Shown here: positions 42,142-50,667 of the stretch, in pieces
How positions within the stretch are numbered: position 1 is the stretch's first letter
Layout of the letters: the number at the start of each line of letters is the position of its first letter
From: Halorientalis pallida
GTDB taxonomy: Archaea; Halobacteriota; Halobacteria; Halobacteriales; Haloarculaceae
Assembly (NCBI RefSeq): GCF_004118325.1
Contig: NZ_RDFA01000003.1
Location: forward strand, 62,001 to 126,000
Direction: 5' to 3'
DNA: 64,000 nt
The notes under the pieces: generated by a model
What the model was told of the DNA's origin: nothing
The model's database searches: none
The model's input: only the letters and a program-made list of their open reading frames with translations
Program-made: the position numbers and the translations under genes

Positions 42142-43578
42142 CTACATGTAGCCGAGATCTTCGAGTCGCTGTTCGGTCGCGCCCGACACGTCCACGTCGC
42201 CGGCGGACTCCCGGACGCCTGCGTCCGCGAGGTCGGCGAACGCCTCCCGGACGTTCGGGGCCGACTCGCCCTCGAACACACGGCTCACCTGCGCGTCGTA
42301 CACGTCGACGACGGACTCGTAGTCGTCGCGCCACGTGATCGCCTTCTCGACGTGGTCGCCGCGGTCGGTGTACAGCGCCCGGTAGTCCCCGTTGTACAGC
42401 CAGAGGTCGTCGACGAACTTGCTGGCGCGTTCCTCCATCGGCTCTTCGAGGCCGTGAGAGGAGGCCAGCACCGGCCCTTCGGTAACGTACTCGTCGGTCT
42501 CCCAGTCGCCGTCGAGGGCGGCCCGCACGACGTGTGGCGTGTCCGTCAGCGATACCGGTTCGTCGTGGGTCGCGCCCGTCTCCTGGCCCGGGAACTTCAC
42601 CAGCAGGGGGACGTGCAACTGGAGTTCGTGGATACCGGCGCCGTGACCGGTGACGATGGCGTCGGGACGGACCTCCGAGGGTTCGCCGAACCCTTCGCCG
42701 TGGTCGGCGGTTACGATCAGGAGGGTGTCGTCCCACTCGCCGCGGGCCTTGAGCGCGTCCACGAGGCGGCCGACCTCGTGGTCGATCTGGGCGATGGCCC
42801 CGTCGTAGAGGGCCTCGAAACTGCACATTTGCCAGACTGGTTTCTCGCCGCCGTTGAACGACCAGACCTGGTCGCCACAGTCGTCCTGGAGTTTGCGGGC
42901 GGTCCCGTCGTCCCACTCGTCGAACTGCGCCTCGGGCTCGTATGGCAGGTGGGCGTCCATGTAGTTGATACAGGCGGCCCAGCCGTCGGTGCGCTCGTCG
43001 ATCCAGTCGGTGAACAGATCCGTGTACACCTCCGCGGGCGTCCCCGTCGTGTGCCCGTCGGGCAGGAGCTGGGGGTAGTCCCACGCCGCCTTGATGTACA
43101 GCCCGTTCAGGGCGGACTTGAGCGGGTGGTCGTGGGAGAGACAGCGTTTGAGGTACTTCACGTACTCTCCCTGTCCCTCCGAGAGCGCGAAGTTGCCGGG
43201 GTCTAGTCCCTCCTGGAAGAGAACGTTCTGCTGGCCGTGGATGTCGTCGAACGGATCCTCCAGCCCGACGCCCATGTCAGTTATCCACATGTTCTCGGAG
43301 AAGACGCCCGTCCGGTGGGGAATCTCGTCCCAGAACGTCCGACCCGTGAACCGGTGGTGAGCCCTGCGGATGCCGTGTTCCTCGACGTGGAGACCGGTAA
43401 ACATCGAGGTGTGGCTGGGCAGGCTCCAGGTGCCCGGGGACCGTGCTTGCGTGTAGACCGTCGCCTCGTCGGCGAGGGCGTCCAGGTTCGGCGTCGTCTC
43501 GTTGTGGTGGCCGAGCAGGCTACAGTTTCGCGCACGGACACTGTCCATCACTACCAGAAGTACGTTCGTGTCAGTCAT
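42142..43578 (-). CDS. sulfatase-like alkaline-phosphatase-superfamily protein (4 of 4)
   Basis: This 478-aa protein opens TNVLLVVMDSVRARNCSLLG with metal Asp 12. The nucleophile is Ser 52 (GTWSLPSHTSMFTG). The second metal site is VTADHGEGFGEPSEV and the end is LEDLGYM. A Ser at this place is known both in Ser-type sulfatases and in other superfamily members. It follows the small GT2 gene by 11 bases, so the two are one operon. A role in modifying or making glycan precursors is likely. Confidence 0.85.
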   Translation of the reverse strand: MTDTNVLLVVMDSVRARNCSLLGHHNETTPNLDALADEATVYTQARSPGTWSLPSHTSMFTGLHVEEHGIRRAHHRFTGRTFWDEIPHRTGVFSENMWITDMGVGLEDPFDDIHGQQNVLFQEGLDPGNFALSEGQGEYVKYLKRCLSHDHPLKSALNGLYIKAAWDYPQLLPDGHTTGTPAEVYTDLFTDWIDERTDGWAACINYMDAHLPYEPEAQFDEWDDGTARKLQDDCGDQVWSFNGGEKPVWQMCSFEALYDGAIAQIDHEVGRLVDALKARGEWDDTLLIVTADHGEGFGEPSEVRPDAIVTGHGAGIHELQLHVPLLVKFPGQETGATHDEPVSLTDTPHVVRAALDGDWETDEYVTEGPVLASSHGLEEPMEERASKFVDDLWLYNGDYRALYTDRGDHVEKAITWRDDYESVVDVYDAQVSRVFEGESAPNVREAFADLADAGVRESAGDVDVSGATEQRLEDLGYM

Positions 43579-43589
43579 AGCTCACCAGC

Positions 43590-44120
43590 TCAGGTAACCG
43601 TTCGTGTCAGGATCTTCGGCGCGGACCGCGGGTACTTCGCGGCGATGTAGGCGGTCCGCCAGACGCGATCCCAGGTGGTGACCGACCGCTCGTGCGGGGC
43701 GTGTTCGACCTCGTCGGGATCGATGTGTGCGACGCCGTCCCCGCGGTGGACGAACTTCAGAGCGAACTCCGTGTCCCCCATGTGCGATTTCAGGAACTCG
43801 TCGAACCCACCGAACCGCTCCCAGTCCGTGCGGTGAAACGCCATCACCCGCCCGGCGACGAGTCCGTAGTCCCAGTCGGGATGGCCGACCAGCTTGCCGT
43901 GCTCGATCCGGTCGGCCAGGTCCCAGAAGAAGGACTCGCTGAACGAGATGTCGTCGTCCAGTATGAGGACCCGGTCGTGTTCGGCACGCTCGACGCCGAG
44001 GTTGCGCGCCTCGTTGAGCGTCCCCTCCCGAACGACCTGCCAGTCCACCCCCTCGGGCACGCTCTCCAGCGTGAGAACGTCCTCCTTGATGCTCGGGATG
44101 ACTACCGAGACGTCGGTCAT
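43590..44120 (-). CDS. small family 2 glycosyltransferase
   Basis: This 176-aa GT-A protein opens MTDVSVVIPSIKEDVLTLESV. It has the nucleotide-sugar/metal site RVLILDDDISFSESFF (Asp triplet near residue 75) and a late GDTEFALKFVHRGDGVAHI that fits the acceptor/base region. It is shorter than most GT2 enzymes and has no membrane helix. TTTATAA on the minus strand (44146-44152) lies about 28 bases before the ATG, so it is leaderless and heads the operon with the two sulfatase-like genes. Confidence 0.82.
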   Translation of the reverse strand: MTDVSVVIPSIKEDVLTLESVPEGVDWQVVREGTLNEARNLGVERAEHDRVLILDDDISFSESFFWDLADRIEHGKLVGHPDWDYGLVAGRVMAFHRTDWERFGGFDEFLKSHMGDTEFALKFVHRGDGVAHIDPDEVEHAPHERSVTTWDRVWRTAYIAAKYPRSAPKILTRTVT

Positions 44121-44173
44121 TCACCCGAGGTTCGGCCGGGACGGGTTATAAATGTGACTGAACCACACCTGTA

Positions 44174-45361
44174 TCAACCATGGTCGGCGAACGCGCCGGC
44201 GTGGCTGAACTCGTCGTAGCGGCGCTCGATCCCCTCCCGCAGTCGGCTCCGGAACGCCGACACGTCGAACTTGTTGGCGCGCTCCCGCGGGTCGCCCGCG
44301 ATGCCGTCTCGCTCGAACCGCTCGATCGCGTCGCGGATTCCCCCAGCGGTGCCGTCGTGACGGTAGCCGTTCTCGCCGTCGTCGACGAAGATCGCGGGGA
44401 ACCCCTCGTCGCGGGTCAACACCGCCCTCCCGCTGGCGTTGGCCTCGATAGGGACGATCCCGAAGTCCTCGTCGCGGCCGTTGAACACCAGCGCACGACA
44501 GGTCGCGAGCAGGTCGTACTTCTCGGCCTCGTCGACGAACCCGCGGTAGTCGATGGCGTCGGCCCGCCGAATCCGGTCCATCACGGCCTCGTCCACGTCA
44601 CCGCGGCCGCCCGCCAGCACGAGGCGGTGGTCGCTCCCCGCGAAGGCCTCGACGACCGCCGGAACGCCCTTCTCCTCGTCGAGTCGACCCAGGTGGAGGT
44701 AGAAGCCCTCGTGGTCGCGATTCTCGTAGGCCGAGAGATCGACGGGTGGGTACAGCACCTCCGAGTCGCGGTCGTAGAACTTCCGGATGCGTCGGGCGAC
44801 CACGGGACTGTTGGCGAAGTAGCCGTCGACGCGGAGGTCGACTGTGGCGTCGCGCATCCGCAGGTATCGCACCAGGGGACGGGCGAGTTGGCCTGTCAGC
44901 GAGTCTTTCCGGTCGTGGTAGAGGTCGTAGAACCACCGCGGCGGCGAGTGACAGTAGTTGAGGTGGAGCGTGTCGTCAGGTGTAATCACCGCACGCGTGG
45001 TGGCACCCGAGGTCACCAGCACGTCCGGGTCGCCGTACTCCCGCCAGTCCACGTCCTCCCAGAGGGCGTACTCGAAGATGCGGCCGGCCTTCGCCTGCAG
45101 TCGCCGGAGCGGTGCCGGGGAGAGGTCCCGCGTCACGTCCACGAACGTCACGTCGCCGTAGGGGTTGGGATCGTCGGGGTCCGGGTCGCCCAGCGTGTAG
45201 ACCCGGTCACAGTCGAGTGCCTCGGCGAGGTGGGTGACGAGGTACTCGGCACCGCCCCAGGCGTTGATCCCCCAGTGTGCGACGGCCACGTCGAGGTCCG
45301 CGAGGCTCGCAGTCGCGCCCTCGTCTTCCCCGGCGTCACCCTCGGTCGCCCCGGCTGTCAT
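44174..45361 (-). CDS. family 4 glycosyltransferase
   Basis: This 395-aa GT-B enzyme has an N-terminal acceptor domain (DVAVAHWGINAWGGAEYLVTHLAEAL) and a C-terminal donor domain with YLHLGRLDEEKGVPAVVEAFAGS and the EX7E-type region DEDFGIVPIEANASGRAVL (donor sugar-nucleotide binding). It has no membrane segments and is probably attached peripherally. It adds a sugar retaining its configuration, in the assembly of a lipid-linked or surface glycan. The mRNA is leaderless, with a CTTAAGC box about 28 bases upstream. Confidence 0.9.
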   Translation of the reverse strand: MTAGATEGDAGEDEGATASLADLDVAVAHWGINAWGGAEYLVTHLAEALDCDRVYTLGDPDPDDPNPYGDVTFVDVTRDLSPAPLRRLQAKAGRIFEYALWEDVDWREYGDPDVLVTSGATTRAVITPDDTLHLNYCHSPPRWFYDLYHDRKDSLTGQLARPLVRYLRMRDATVDLRVDGYFANSPVVARRIRKFYDRDSEVLYPPVDLSAYENRDHEGFYLHLGRLDEEKGVPAVVEAFAGSDHRLVLAGGRGDVDEAVMDRIRRADAIDYRGFVDEAEKYDLLATCRALVFNGRDEDFGIVPIEANASGRAVLTRDEGFPAIFVDDGENGYRHDGTAGGIRDAIERFERDGIAGDPRERANKFDVSAFRSRLREGIERRYDEFSHAGAFADHG

Positions 45362-45433
45362 TATCGGGGGCGAGCGACGGCGCGTGCTTAAGCGTACCGA
45401 CGGCGGTCCGCGCCTCGGTGGCAGTCCCGACGG

Positions 45434-46354
45434 TCAGCGCCACTTGGTCGCACCGTAGAGGTAGCCGAAGCCGACCGCGGCGGTGAACACGAACAGCATG
45501 ACGAACTGGAGCGCCTTCTCGCGGGAGGGATCGGTCACCAGTTCCGTCGCGCGGTCGGGGACGAACTCGCCGAGCAACTGGCCGAGGAAGTCGTACTCTT
45601 CGCCAGTGGATTCGGGGACCAGGACTTCCATGCCACGCTTGGAGTAGCCCTGCCAGAACGCGCGGTCGAGCAACCACTTCGGATCGGTCCGGTACTCGAA
45701 GACCTTGTGCGCCACGCGTGCGTCGGGATTGTAGTATACCCCGGCGTCGTAAGCCTCGCGCAGCCTGGCACAGAGTTCCGTCTCGCCGCCCTGGAGGTTC
45801 TCGTCGCCCTTCCGCCCCCCGATGTCGGTGTCGAAGCCGTCGAGTTCGAGGAACACGTCCCGGCGAAAGGAGATGTTGGAACCGAAGGTGTTGCGGACTT
45901 CCCCGGGACCGTCGGCGAAGCCGCGCTGGGTGACCCCGACCAGGAAGTAAAATTCCTCCGGGAGGAACGCCGGGCGGCCGGCGACCCACTCGGGCGTCAT
46001 CTTCCCGCCGGCGGCGACGGCGTCTCTGTACTCGTAGGCCTCGACGAGTTGGGCGACCCAGTCTTCGTCGGCGACGGCGTCGTCGTCGATGAACGCGACC
46101 ACGTCGCCGGTGGCGATCTCGGCCCCGTTGTTGCGGCTCTCCAGCAGGCCGACGTTCTCGTCGTTGCAGTGGGTGACGACGTCCTCGTGGTCGCCGAAGT
46201 CGGACTGGAACTGCTCGTAGACGGCCTCGGAGCCGTCGCTGACCAGGACCAGTTCCGTGTCGTCGTGTGTCTGGTCGAGGACGCTGTCGGCGGCCTCGGT
46301 GAAAGCGTCGTACCGATCGAGCGTGTGCGTGCAGAGAACGACCGAGACCCGCAT
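45434..46354 (-). CDS. family 2 glycosyltransferase, AglG-like
   Basis: This 306-aa GT2 enzyme opens MRVSVVLCTHTLDRYDAFTEAADSVL. It has the DxD-type site VVAFIDDDAVADEDWVAQLVEAYE, FLPEEFYFLVGVTQRGFADG and VRNTFGSNISFRRDVFLELDG, followed by one C-terminal membrane helix (ALQFVMLFVFTAAVGFGYLYG). These phrases closely recall AglG of Haloferax, a dolichyl-phosphate hexuronate transferase of the N-glycan pathway. Assignment to AglG is from memory of the family, so sugar specificity is not certain. A GAAATACATTTG promoter box lies about 28 bases before the ATG. Confidence 0.85.
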   Translation of the reverse strand: MRVSVVLCTHTLDRYDAFTEAADSVLDQTHDDTELVLVSDGSEAVYEQFQSDFGDHEDVVTHCNDENVGLLESRNNGAEIATGDVVAFIDDDAVADEDWVAQLVEAYEYRDAVAAGGKMTPEWVAGRPAFLPEEFYFLVGVTQRGFADGPGEVRNTFGSNISFRRDVFLELDGFDTDIGGRKGDENLQGGETELCARLREAYDAGVYYNPDARVAHKVFEYRTDPKWLLDRAFWQGYSKRGMEVLVPESTGEEYDFLGQLLGEFVPDRATELVTDPSREKALQFVMLFVFTAAVGFGYLYGATKWR

Positions 46355-46389
46355 ACGGACCGCTCGTCACCCGCCCGACAAATGTATTT

Positions 46390-46857
46390 CTATCCGCCAC
46401 CGCTGTCGGGCGGCCACCGGTCCAGCACCCGTGTCTCGTTGCCGCCAGTGTAGACGACCCGGACCTGGGTGTTCGTCGTGATGGGTTTCCCGAACGTGCC
46501 AGTCCCGGTCAACTGGATCGTCGAGCCCTGCGAGACCGCTTTCGACTCGCTCATGTTGGCGAGGGCCGCCCAGGTGCGGTTGGTCTCGTCGCTGACGACC
46601 GACAGTTCGCCGGCCGGGATCGAATCCCCCCTGGCGAAGGTGACGATCAACGCCGAATCGTCGGGGAAGTGTTCGAACGAAAAGTTCGCGCGCGTGACGT
46701 TACTTCCGCCGTCCGACGGGGCGTACAGGACACCCAGCCCCAGCCCGGCAGCCAGGAGCACGGCGACGACGACGAGCGATCCGGCGGCGACACTGTCGGT
46801 GACCGTGATGGCGCGTTCGTCGTCTCGTGCCGTTCGCTGTGGGTCCTCGCGGGTCAT
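46390..46857 (-). CDS. pilin-like secreted or anchored protein
   Basis: This 155-aa protein has a charged N-terminus (MTREDPQRTARDDERAI) and one long hydrophobic helix (SVAAGSLVVVAVLLAAGLGLGVL, residues 25-48), like an archaeal type IV pilin N-terminal domain. A beta-rich outer domain follows, with several N-x-T/S sites (NVTRANFSF, NRTWAALANMS, NETRVLD) and a Gly tail. The N-glycosylation sites fit its place next to aglB. A clear prepilin cleavage site is not obvious. ATG 46857 is chosen; the longer form is not coding-like. Confidence 0.65.
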   Translation of the reverse strand: MTREDPQRTARDDERAITVTDSVAAGSLVVVAVLLAAGLGLGVLYAPSDGGSNVTRANFSFEHFPDDSALIVTFARGDSIPAGELSVVSDETNRTWAALANMSESKAVSQGSTIQLTGTGTFGKPITTNTQVRVVYTGGNETRVLDRWPPDSGGG

Positions 46858-47080
46858 CGTCGTCGCTCCGTCGCGTCGGTCGGGACACGCCGGGAGTTCC
46901 AGACTCTTCGGAATGATCGCACCTGAGTGTTGTGTCGGTATCGGTGTTCGATTCGAAAGCCGAAAGTGTGGAATAACGGACACAGGGGCCCTCTCGGGCC
47001 GGTATCTGAACCACGGGAGTGCGGGCGAGAAGAAGACGATTTGACAAAGCTTATCCCCGAGTTCGTTTTTACCCCGGGCA

Positions 47081-50000
47081 ATGAGTCAACGCCGGGGGTA
47101 CTTCGAGGACTTCGACGTCGGCAACGTCCTCGGAGACGTCCAAGACTGGTATCATATTCCGACTCTGGTCGCGTTACTCGGGTTCATGCTGTGGGTCCGG
47201 GTGCAAAACTGGAGTAACTTCGTCAGGGGCGGAGAGGTGTTCTTCCAGGGGAACGACGCGTGGTACCACTACAGGCAGACCCAGTACGTCGTGCACAACT
47301 GGCCACAGACGATGCCGTTCGACCCGTGGACGTACTTCCCGTACGGGACGTCCTCGGGCCAGTTCGGGACGCTGTTCGACCAGTTGATCGCGACGGTGGC
47401 GCTGGTCGTCGGCCTCGGAAATCCGAGCGACCAGACGGTCGCGATGGCAGTCCTGATCGCACCCGCCGTGTTCGGGGCGCTCGTGGCGATTCCGGTGTAC
47501 TTCGCCGGGAAACGTCTCGGCGGTCGGTTCGGTGGCCTGGTCAGCGTCCTGATCCTGGCGCTCTCCTCGGGGAGTTTCCTCAACCGTAGTATCGTCGGCT
47601 TCTCCGACCACCACGTCGCCGAGGCGCTGCTCCAGATGACCGCCGTGGTGGCGATCATGGTCGCCGTCTCGGTCGCCGAGGAGGAGATGCCGGTCTGGGA
47701 ACTTCTGGTCAACCGCGAGTGGGACGCGCTCCGCCGACCCACGGGCTGGGCGACGCTCGCCGGCGTCGCGATGGCCCTGTACATCTGGGTGTGGCCGCCC
47801 GCCATCCTGCTGGTCGGTATCTTCGGTATCTTCCTCGTCGTCCAGCTGAACGTCGACTATCTCCGCGGTCGCAGTCCGGAGCACATCGCGTTCGTCGGTG
47901 CGGTCGCGCTCGTCGTCACCGGTCTCCTCTCGTTCGTCCCGCTGAGTACATTCGAGCTGACGGCGGTCGACTTCACGTTCATCCAGCCGTTGCTCGCCTT
48001 CGCCGTGGCCGCTGGGGCCGTGTTCATGGCCTGGCTGGCCCGGCAGGTCGACGACGCGGACGTCGACCGCTGGGCCTACCCGGCGGCGGTGTTCGGTGCC
48101 ATCGCGGCGGTGGCCGTGCTGGCGGCCGTGGTGGTGCCCGACGTGTTCGGCTACATCGTCAAGAACACCCAGCGGTTCATCGGACTGAGCGGCGGAGCAC
48201 AGGCCGGAACCATCGGTGAGGCACAGCGACTTCCGCTGGGCGACCTGCTGCCGCAACTGTTCGGCAGTTACGGGCTGGCCTGGTTCGGTGCCTTTGCGGG
48301 CCTGGTCGTGATGCTGGTCGGCCACGTTCGGGGCACGGAGCGTCGGGCCGAGACCATCTTCGTGATGATCTGGACGGTCATGATGCTGCTGGCGACGCTG
48401 ACCCAGATCCGGTTCGGGTACTACCTCACGCTGCCGGTCGCCGTGTTGAACGCGTACGTCATCGCGTTGATCGCGAAGTACGTCTCCCCGAGCGGGTCGC
48501 TCGAAGGGGTCGAGACGTTCCAGGTGCTGACTATCATGGCGGTGTTGATCCTGGTCGTCGCACCGATGGTCGTCCCGATGACCAGCGGCTCGTCGACCGC
48601 GGTCCAGACAGGCAGTCAGGCCGCGCCGAGTTCCGGTGTGGTCGGCTGGTCCGACAGTCTCGACTGGATGAACGACAACACGCCGGCTCCGGGGACGCTG
48701 GGCGGCGCCGACAACGGGATGGAGTTCACTGGCGCGTTCCCGAGAGAGGACGATTACGACTATCCCGACGGCGCCTACGGCGTGATGTCCTGGTGGGACT
48801 ACGGGCACTGGATCACCCAGCGCGGCGAGCGTATCCCGAACGCCAACCCGTTCCAGCAGGGCGCGCCCGAGGCGGCGAACTTCCTGCTCGCACCGAACGA
48901 ACAGCAGGCCAACGACGTGATCGAGCAGGTCAGCGAGGACGACGCCCAGACGCGGTACGTCATGATCGACTGGAAGATGGTCAACACGTACTCGCGACTC
49001 TCCCGCGGGAAGTTCTTCGCGCCGATCGTGTTCAACGAGAGTACTACGGCCACGGACTACTACAGCCGGGTGATCGACATCGGGAGCGGGCAGCCCCGAG
49101 TCGGGTACAACCTCAAGACCCAGCGCTACTACGAGAGCATGGTCAACCGCCTGTGGTACTTCCACGGGAGCGGCCGTCAGCCGCGACCGGTGGTGATGGA
49201 CTACGACACGAGACAGACACAGAACGGAGAACTGAAAGTGCTCCCGACCGACGACCGCCAGCCGTATCGCGTGTACAACTCGATGCGGGAAGCACGAGAC
49301 TTCGTCGAGGATGACGGCAGCGCCCAGCTCGGGGGTGTCGGGCCGAACCCGCCGGAGGCCGTCGATGCGCTCGACCACTATCGACTGGTCTACAACTCGA
49401 ACACGTCGGCGTTCCAGCCCCGGAGTCCGTACGCCCGCGGGTTCCAGCGCGAAGCCACCTCGCTGGCCGGTGGCATCCAGAACTTCCGGAACTCCAGTCG
49501 GACCGAACTGCAGGGCATCCAGAGCATCCTGCTGGGACCGCAGAGTCCCTCGCCACCGTGGACCAAGGTGTTCGAGCGGGTTCCCGGGGCGACCATCGAG
49601 GGGACCGGCCCGGCCAACCGGACGGTCGTCGCGTCCGTCCCCATAGAACTGAACTCCGGGAACTCGACGTTCCGGTACGTCCAGCGCGTTCAGACCGGGC
49701 CCGACGGCGAGTTCTCCATGACGGTGCCCTACTCCACGACGGGCTACGACAACTGGGGCCCAGAACAGGGGTACACCGACGTGGCCGTCGAAGCCGCGGG
49801 GCCGTACACCATCCGGACGGGCGTGACACAGAACCTGAGCAGTGGGTCGAGTTACGTCTACAACGCCACGGCGGACGTGAGCGAGGCGAAGGTCATCGGC
49901 GAGGACGACTCGCCGGTGCAGGTCACCCTGGAGCGGACCGACCTGACCCAGCCCCAACCCGACGAGAACGAGTCGTCGGCCAACCAGACGAGCGGTGACG

Positions 50001-50116
50001 GGACGACCGGTGACGACTCCACGAGTGACGGTTCGACCAACACGTCGACCGACGGGTCGGAGAGTCCGTCACTGATCGCGGAACCCGCAGGCGGCGCTGG
50101 AGTCGTCGCACCCTGA
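47081..50116 (+). CDS. aglB: oligosaccharyltransferase AglB
   Basis: This 1011-aa STT3-family enzyme moves the dolichol-linked glycan onto Asn of secreted proteins. The N-terminal part has about 13 membrane helices with the first catalytic Asp in FQGNDAWYHYRQT. The soluble C-terminal half holds the signature WWDYGHWI (about residues 571-578). The protein ends in a Ser/Thr/Asp-rich tail. Length is normal for haloarchaea. A GCTTAT box about 30 bases before the ATG serves as promoter. It is the pathway's final step, and the glycosyltransferases around it build its substrate. Confidence 0.97.
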   Translation: MSQRRGYFEDFDVGNVLGDVQDWYHIPTLVALLGFMLWVRVQNWSNFVRGGEVFFQGNDAWYHYRQTQYVVHNWPQTMPFDPWTYFPYGTSSGQFGTLFDQLIATVALVVGLGNPSDQTVAMAVLIAPAVFGALVAIPVYFAGKRLGGRFGGLVSVLILALSSGSFLNRSIVGFSDHHVAEALLQMTAVVAIMVAVSVAEEEMPVWELLVNREWDALRRPTGWATLAGVAMALYIWVWPPAILLVGIFGIFLVVQLNVDYLRGRSPEHIAFVGAVALVVTGLLSFVPLSTFELTAVDFTFIQPLLAFAVAAGAVFMAWLARQVDDADVDRWAYPAAVFGAIAAVAVLAAVVVPDVFGYIVKNTQRFIGLSGGAQAGTIGEAQRLPLGDLLPQLFGSYGLAWFGAFAGLVVMLVGHVRGTERRAETIFVMIWTVMMLLATLTQIRFGYYLTLPVAVLNAYVIALIAKYVSPSGSLEGVETFQVLTIMAVLILVVAPMVVPMTSGSSTAVQTGSQAAPSSGVVGWSDSLDWMNDNTPAPGTLGGADNGMEFTGAFPREDDYDYPDGAYGVMSWWDYGHWITQRGERIPNANPFQQGAPEAANFLLAPNEQQANDVIEQVSEDDAQTRYVMIDWKMVNTYSRLSRGKFFAPIVFNESTTATDYYSRVIDIGSGQPRVGYNLKTQRYYESMVNRLWYFHGSGRQPRPVVMDYDTRQTQNGELKVLPTDDRQPYRVYNSMREARDFVEDDGSAQLGGVGPNPPEAVDALDHYRLVYNSNTSAFQPRSPYARGFQREATSLAGGIQNFRNSSRTELQGIQSILLGPQSPSPPWTKVFERVPGATIEGTGPANRTVVASVPIELNSGNSTFRYVQRVQTGPDGEFSMTVPYSTTGYDNWGPEQGYTDVAVEAAGPYTIRTGVTQNLSSGSSYVYNATADVSEAKVIGEDDSPVQVTLERTDLTQPQPDENESSANQTSGDGTTGDDSTSDGSTNTSTDGSESPSLIAEPAGGAGVVAP

Positions 50117-50167
50117 AAACCGCGGCGACTCTCTTTTCGAGGGCCGAGACGTCGAGTTCGCAGTCGA

Positions 50168-50407
50168 TCAATCCCAGTGTTCGCGGTCGCTCGTCCGCTC
50201 ACTCAGACCCGTGTCGACCCAGGCGGCCGCAACGAGCGCCACGAGGACGACGACCCCAATGTGGTGGATCGGGACGCCACCCGCGAGTGCGGAGACCTGG
50301 GCGACCATCGGAGAGAACTCGAGCGTCGGGAACGCCAGGATCGGGGCCATACCGGCCACCGCGAGCCCGACGACGAAGACCGCGATGTCGCGTCCGTTCG
50401 CTGCCAT
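50168..50407 (-). CDS. small two-helix membrane protein, 79 aa
   Basis: The protein has two membrane helices (DIAVFVVGLAVAGMAPILAF and HHIGVVVLVALVAAAWV) and a short charged C-terminus. No known family. The ATG at 50407 is preferred because an ACTTATG box is centred 26 bases upstream (leaderless); the longer form from 50434 would start inside the promoter. It converges with aglB at a 51-base gap. Confidence 0.65.
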   Translation of the reverse strand: MAANGRDIAVFVVGLAVAGMAPILAFPTLEFSPMVAQVSALAGGVPIHHIGVVVLVALVAAAWVDTGLSERTSDREHWD

Positions 50408-50667
50408 GGCCCCTAATCGTTGGACATCGAACATAAGTCCACCGCGGCAGTTTCGAGATTTGAAAACTGGGAGCCGACGCTGACGGCCCTCTGTCTATCT
50501 CTGGGATCGAACGTCCGACGGAAGGCTGACGCCTGCGAGACACACCGAATTTGACAGGTCCGTATTCCGAACTGATCGATTCGGTCTGTGATCGTGGGGT
50601 GGCGGAGGTAGACGGTCGACCGATAGATACATTTACGGTTCTAAAAACATGTCTGAATTGAAGAGCT

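Noticed and set aside
42071-43084. N-terminal extension of the third sulfatase-like protein
   Set aside because: The extra 338 codons are Arg/Gly-rich and overlap the fourth sulfatase-like gene; the family N-terminus begins at ATG 42070.
46913-47044. 43-codon plus-strand frame before aglB
   Set aside because: Codon use and composition are unlike haloarchaeal genes, and it covers the aglB promoter region.
47174-49957. 927-codon minus-strand frame opposite aglB
   Set aside because: Shadow frame; it is hydrophilic and motif-free while the plus frame is a complete AglB.
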